From Gammaproteobacteria bacterium (GTDB lineage Bacteria > Pseudomonadota > Gammaproteobacteria > UBA9214): DNA of 8,816 nucleotides. Positions 6,147 to 8,816 of the stretch are shown one piece after another; the stretch's first letter is position 1, and each line of letters opens with the position of its first letter. The notes below the pieces were generated by a model, which worked only from the letters and a program-made list of their open reading frames with translations, searched no databases and had not been told where the DNA came from. Where the stretch lies: the NCBI GenBank assembly GCA_030599705.1, contig JAUVNM010000052.1, positions 1 to 8,816 of the forward strand, written 5' to 3'. The translations under genes were made by a program, and so were the position numbers.

Positions 6147-7169
6147 TTATTTCCAGTGGCCCAGATCGCGTGACAGCAGGCCGGACAGCTTGTCAACATC
6201 TTCCGCAAAGTATTCACGCAGCCGGGCGCGCATCGCGTCCGTGAGCACCTGGCGGGGTTTGGCATCACTGGAGTTCCAGGTCTTGATGCGTTTGCGCAGT
6301 CCCTTGAGCCGTTTCAGCATGCGCGGTTTGCTGATCGTGATCAGCCGGAATGCCCACGGTGGCGGGTTCATCACGAACTGCTGCAGCCAGGGAGACTTGA
6401 AACTGCTGGTGGCCCGGGTGCGCTTGAACTTGACCTGGCCGTCATCATCCACCCCCATGAATTCCAGGGCGCGCAGGTAGACCGCGCGCGGGTCATCCCG
6501 GAAATCGTCGTGGACGATGACATGGCAGCGTTCCCGGCCGGCGACCTCGAACAGGCGCTCCAGATGCATGCCGAGCTTGCCGAGGAAACCGTACTGCAGC
6601 AGCATGGGCTCGCGGCAACGCTTCGGCAGGTTGTGGCCGGCGGCACGGCTTTCCTGCAGTTCCCAGGCGCGGGCAAAATCCTCTTCATCCTCGTCCAGCT
6701 GGAACAGCATGCGACTGTGATACGAGCGCATCATCTCGACCGGGTCCCGGACCAGCACGATAAATTTCGCCCGCGGGTCGAATGCCAGCACCCGCCGGAT
6801 CGCCTCCGGCTCGTAGAGATAGGATACCGAGCCGTCACCGAGGGCCTGGTGCTCCTCGTTAAGCTCCCGGTGGTAGCGGGACAGGTATTGCGCATGCAGC
6901 TCATCCGGGTCCACACCGGGCCGTGGTTCGAGAAAGAAATGCGGTTCCTTGGGCTTGGAAAAGCTGATGCGCGGATTGCGTGACAGCGCCTTGCTGATGG
7001 CCGTGGTGCCGCAGCGCGGTGCACCGACGATGAAGCAGCCCGGCGGGAAATTTGCCGGCGCAGCCGGCAGGTCGGTTTCCTGGTAGCCGATGCCTTCGAT
7101 CTCGGCGATACAGCGTGGCAGCGGCTTGTTCGCCGGGTTCGGGAGCAGGTTTTTCAGCATGGTCTTCAT
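6147..7169 (-). CDS. Sulfotransferase family protein (NDST-like, KEPHFF type)
   Basis: This 340-residue protein is a second PAPS-dependent sulfotransferase, clearly different in sequence from the one at 4995-5963. The 5'-phosphosulfate loop is CFIVGAPRCGTTAISKAL (45-62), followed by KPKEPHFF (72-79), where the first lysine/glutamate region is typical of heparan N-sulfotransferase-like and many bacterial carbohydrate sulfotransferases. The 3'-phosphate site is KFIVLVRDPVEMMRSYHSR (135-153). GDGSVSYLY (111-119) and the C-terminal LREYFAEDVDKLSGLLSRDL (317-336), just before GHWK, also fit this group. There is no signal peptide or membrane helix; a basic stretch lies at about 282-296. ATG at 7167-7169 was chosen; a second ATG three codons on is also possible, and neither has a strong Shine-Dalgarno. 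It starts 71 bp after the acyltransferase gene and has a TATAAT of its own upstream. The acceptor is probably a sugar, by family, but cannot be specified. Confidence 0.88.
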   Translation of the reverse strand: MKTMLKNLLPNPANKPLPRCIAEIEGIGYQETDLPAAPANFPPGCFIVGAPRCGTTAISKALSRNPRISFSKPKEPHFFLEPRPGVDPDELHAQYLSRYHRELNEEHQALGDGSVSYLYEPEAIRRVLAFDPRAKFIVLVRDPVEMMRSYHSRMLFQLDEDEEDFARAWELQESRAAGHNLPKRCREPMLLQYGFLGKLGMHLERLFEVAGRERCHVIVHDDFRDDPRAVYLRALEFMGVDDDGQVKFKRTRATSSFKSPWLQQFVMNPPPWAFRLITISKPRMLKRLKGLRKRIKTWNSSDAKPRQVLTDAMRARLREYFAEDVDKLSGLLSRDLGHWK

Positions 7170-7204
7170 GTTGCGGGTATCACGGTCGGCAATCGGAGCG
7201 GTGC

Positions 7205-7210
7205 ATTATA
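7205..7210 (-). promoter_or_regulatory. Candidate -10 box for the sulfotransferase gene at 6147-7169
   Basis: On the - strand this reads TATAAT, a perfect sigma-70 -10 box, placed to give a start about 30 bases before the ATG. No convincing -35 hexamer lies 16-18 bases further upstream and there is no TGn extension, so it is a weak prediction. An imperfect GC stem (CTGCGGC...GCGGCAG, 7216-7236) sits between the box and the acyltransferase stop. Confidence 0.35.
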
Positions 7211-7240
7211 AAGAGCTGCCGCGGTCTGTGCCGCAGAGAT

Positions 7241-8185
7241 TCAGCCGGGGGTGGCGTCTTTTGCCCAGCGGCGCTTGGAGCACAACCATTCGTACGGCTG
7301 TTCCCTGATCCACTCCTCAAATAACTTGTTGATTACTATAGTCATTTGTACGGCCTTGTGGTGTTTGCCCGGGGCTTCCGCCGGTACCGGGATCGGCGGG
7401 TAGAAGGTGACCCGGAAACGCGCCGCGGCGGTGCGTTCCACCCGCATCGGGATCAGGTCACAGTCGTAACGCAGCGCCAGCGTTGCCGGGGTGGTGGAGG
7501 TCAGCATGTCATGCCCGAAAAACGGCACCGGTTCCCCGGAATCGACGCGCTGGTCCACCAGCAGGCCAATCGAGCGGCCCTTGCCGAGTTCCTGCATCAC
7601 GGCCCGGATGCCGCCCTCGCGCAGCAGCAAGCCGCAGCCGATATCAGTGCGCACCCTGTGCAGCATCCGGTTCAGCCACGGGTTTTGCAGCGGGGTGTAG
7701 ATTCCGCTGACCGGAATTCCGAGCTGCACCACGGCGACGGCCGGGATCTCCCAGTTGGACAGGTGGGCCCCCACAAAGATGGCGGGTTTCCCGCCTTCAC
7801 GAAATACTTCACTGCTACGGTTATTGATGATCTCGAGCCGCCCGGTGTGCCTGCCATGGGCCATCGCGGGGAGGTGGGGAAACTCCGCCAGCGTTGCCCC
7901 GACATTACTCCAGTTGTCCCGGATCAGGGCCTCGATCTCAGCTGGCGACCGGTCCGGGAAGGCCAGTGTCAGGTTGCGCCGGAATTTACGGGTCTTGTCG
8001 AGGTGCGGGCCGATCAGGCGCAACAGCCGTGCGCCGGCCCTGGAGGCCATGCCCGGTGGCAGCAGCCAGGCGAGGCCCAGCGGGATGGCGATCAGCAGGG
8101 CCTCGATGGCCCACAGTACCTGCCGCAGCGCCGGCGCACGGTCCGCCAGTTTCTTCAGGGAGCTGCCCAGGAACAGTCTGGCCAT
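7241..8185 (-). CDS. Lipid A biosynthesis-type acyltransferase (LpxL/HtrB family)
   Basis: This 314-residue membrane-associated enzyme would transfer an acyl chain onto lipid A or another glycolipid at the cytoplasmic face of the inner membrane. An N-terminal hydrophobic segment at about 24-44 (IEALLIAIPLGLAWLLPPG included) is the usual membrane anchor. The catalytic Hx4E motif is HLSNWE (H141-E146). LLVDQR (208-213), with PVPFFG (219-224) after it, and the C-terminal YEWLCSKRRW (298-307) match the family, and the length is close to LpxL (about 306). It cannot be told from sequence whether it is the housekeeping late acyltransferase or a paralogue for another lipid. It is the first gene of the - strand cluster, divergent from the glycosyltransferase gene at 8388. 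ATG at 8183-8185 was chosen because no in-frame ATG lies just upstream; its ribosome binding site is poor and I found no convincing promoter in 8186-8387 on this strand. Confidence 0.92.
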   Translation of the reverse strand: MARLFLGSSLKKLADRAPALRQVLWAIEALLIAIPLGLAWLLPPGMASRAGARLLRLIGPHLDKTRKFRRNLTLAFPDRSPAEIEALIRDNWSNVGATLAEFPHLPAMAHGRHTGRLEIINNRSSEVFREGGKPAIFVGAHLSNWEIPAVAVVQLGIPVSGIYTPLQNPWLNRMLHRVRTDIGCGLLLREGGIRAVMQELGKGRSIGLLVDQRVDSGEPVPFFGHDMLTSTTPATLALRYDCDLIPMRVERTAAARFRVTFYPPIPVPAEAPGKHHKAVQMTIVINKLFEEWIREQPYEWLCSKRRWAKDATPG

Positions 8186-8315
8186 GGTCAGGGTGTCAGC
8201 CGGCCGCGTCGTTGGAAGTATTCCAGCATGCGCCTATTGTGCGGCATCCCGGGTGAAATCCCAAAAATCGCCGGCAACGTGTGCGCCAGGTTAATAAAAG
8301 CGGCTGCAGGTGTCA

Positions 8316-8324
8316 TGATATAAT
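8316..8324 (+). promoter_or_regulatory. Extended -10 promoter for the glycosyltransferase-like gene
   Basis: TGATATAAT gives a perfect TATAAT (8319-8324) with a perfect TGn extension (8316-8318). No good -35 is present at the usual spacing (an AT-rich TTAATAAAA lies at 8291-8299), which suits an extended -10 promoter. Transcription would start near 8331, about 57 bases before the ATG at 8388. Confidence 0.55.
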
Positions 8325-8344
8325 TTTCCCCTCATCGAGTTTGC

Positions 8345-8367
8345 CGGCCCGGCAACACCCCGGGCCG
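8345..8367 (+). promoter_or_regulatory. GC-rich hairpin in the 5' leader of the glycosyltransferase-like gene
   Basis: CGGCCCGG (8345-8352) and CCGGGCCG (8360-8367) form a perfect eight-base-pair stem with a seven-base loop. An overlapping palindrome TTGCCGG-C-CCGGCAA (8341-8355) would compete with it. Both lie between the predicted transcript start and the Shine-Dalgarno AGAGG (8377-8381). The T-run (8382-8387) follows the Shine-Dalgarno rather than the stem, so a simple terminator is unlikely. A regulatory role is inferred. Confidence 0.45.
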
Positions 8368-8387
8368 CAGCTAACCAGAGGTTTTTT

Positions 8388-8816
8388 ATGGACCATTGTG
8401 TATTTATCCAGGCCAACGACAAGCAGTGGCTGGGTGCGCTGGTGGCCGAGTATGCCTTGCGGCGTAACTCACAACATAACGACAGTTTTGATATTCGCAT
8501 CATGCCCTATGATGACTTCCCGTTCCTGAAGGCCCGTGAGGGTGATCACTATCTCCGCGACGGTGACAAGCGCGAATGGGTTCGCGATGACCTGCAATCC
8601 TTCACCCCGACGCGGTTTCTGCCGCCGCAGCTGATGAATTACCAGGGGCGCTCCGTGGTGATCGACCCGGACGTGTTTGCCATCGCCGACATCTGGGAGT
8701 TGCTGTGACGTGACATGAAGGGCAAGGCGATCATGTGTCGCCCCAAGTCCTGCATCAAGGGCAAGCGTGGCTGTCTGGCCACCAGTGGCATGCTGCTCGA
8801 GATTGCCAATCTCTCG
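8388..8816 (+). pseudogene. GT-A-like glycosyltransferase gene, interrupted by an in-frame TGA (3' end outside window)
   Basis: The first 106 codons encode a protein starting MDHCVFIQANDKQWLGALVA and containing DLQSFTPTRFLPPQLMNYQG (68-87) and VVIDPDVFAIADIWEL (90-105). The DPD at 93-95 after a hydrophobic strand looks like the DxD metal and sugar-nucleotide site of GT-A enzymes such as family 8. The start has AGAGG at 8377-8381, six bases before ATG, and a good promoter. A TGA at 8706-8708 ends this frame, yet the same frame then runs open to the window edge for 36 codons. These read RDMKGKAIMCRPKSC and later LATSGMLLEIANLS, which looks like the natural continuation of such an enzyme. So the gene is probably broken by a single nonsense change, or a sequencing or assembly error is present. 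A 106-residue protein alone would lack most of the fold. The glycosyltransferase call is moderate; the interruption itself is directly visible. Confidence 0.6.

Noticed and set aside
7216..7236. An imperfect GC hairpin after the acyltransferase stop as a rho-independent terminator.
   Set aside because: The stem is seven base pairs with a mismatch and no proper T-run follows on the - strand.
7052..8323. Several long + strand open frames opposite the acyltransferase and sulfotransferase genes.
   Set aside because: They are GC-driven shadows, with low-complexity Arg/Pro/Ser-rich or motif-free translations, opposite genes with clear catalytic motifs.
8706..8735. Selenocysteine insertion at the TGA, with a small stem CATGA...TCATG (8714-8718/8731-8735) downstream.
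   Set aside because: The stem is only five base pairs with a 12-base loop, the position is not a known catalytic site, and glycosyltransferases are not a known selenoprotein family. Nonsense mutation or error is simpler.

Overview
This window looks like a piece of a gammaproteobacterial chromosome. The evidence is a split, B12-dependent (class II) ribonucleotide reductase of the NrdJa/NrdJb kind known from Pseudomonas, REP-like palindromes starting TGTAGGAGC and TGTAGGGC, a lipid A-type acyltransferase (so a Gram-negative cell), and moderately GC-rich coding sequence. I cannot name the genus. A sulfur-oxidising or Chromatiales-like gammaproteobacterium would fit, but that is a guess.

Left part (1-3267, + strand): the 3' portion of nrdJa, which runs in from beyond the left edge, followed by nrdJb. 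nrdJa is interrupted in frame by a 375-residue intein with a two-motif LAGLIDADG homing endonuclease (113-1237). The intein lies immediately before the codon for the catalytic thiyl-radical cysteine of the NPCGEQ motif, so that cysteine also serves as the +1 splicing nucleophile. nrdJb supplies the TSCPD-type domain and the C-terminal cysteine-rich zinc-finger/redox tail as a separate polypeptide. A pair of REP-like palindromes separates the two genes.

Middle (3268-3866): a 64-bp double-hairpin repeat, a plausible promoter, a small 74-residue protein with a strong ribosome binding site, and a second REP-like cluster between convergent genes. A near-identical inverted copy of the 64-bp repeat lies at 6056-6119, so the two copies bracket about 2.7 kb.

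Right part (3867-8185, all - strand): read in transcription order, a lipid A-type (LpxL/HtrB-like) acyltransferase, a sulfotransferase with KEPHFF and RDP motifs, a second and dissimilar sulfotransferase of the cytosolic type, and an ELM1-family (GT-B-like) protein. The last two genes are only 12 bp apart. Together they look like a cell-envelope modification set (acylation, sulfation and possibly glycosyl transfer), possibly for a sulfated surface glycolipid or polysaccharide. The substrate cannot be read from the sequence. Divergent from this cluster, at the right edge, is the start of a GT-A-like glycosyltransferase gene with a good extended -10 promoter. Its frame is broken by a TGA at codon 107, yet keeps recognisable coding sequence beyond it.

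No stretch longer than 300 bases lacks a gene. I see no tRNA, rRNA, CRISPR array, phage or transposase gene.
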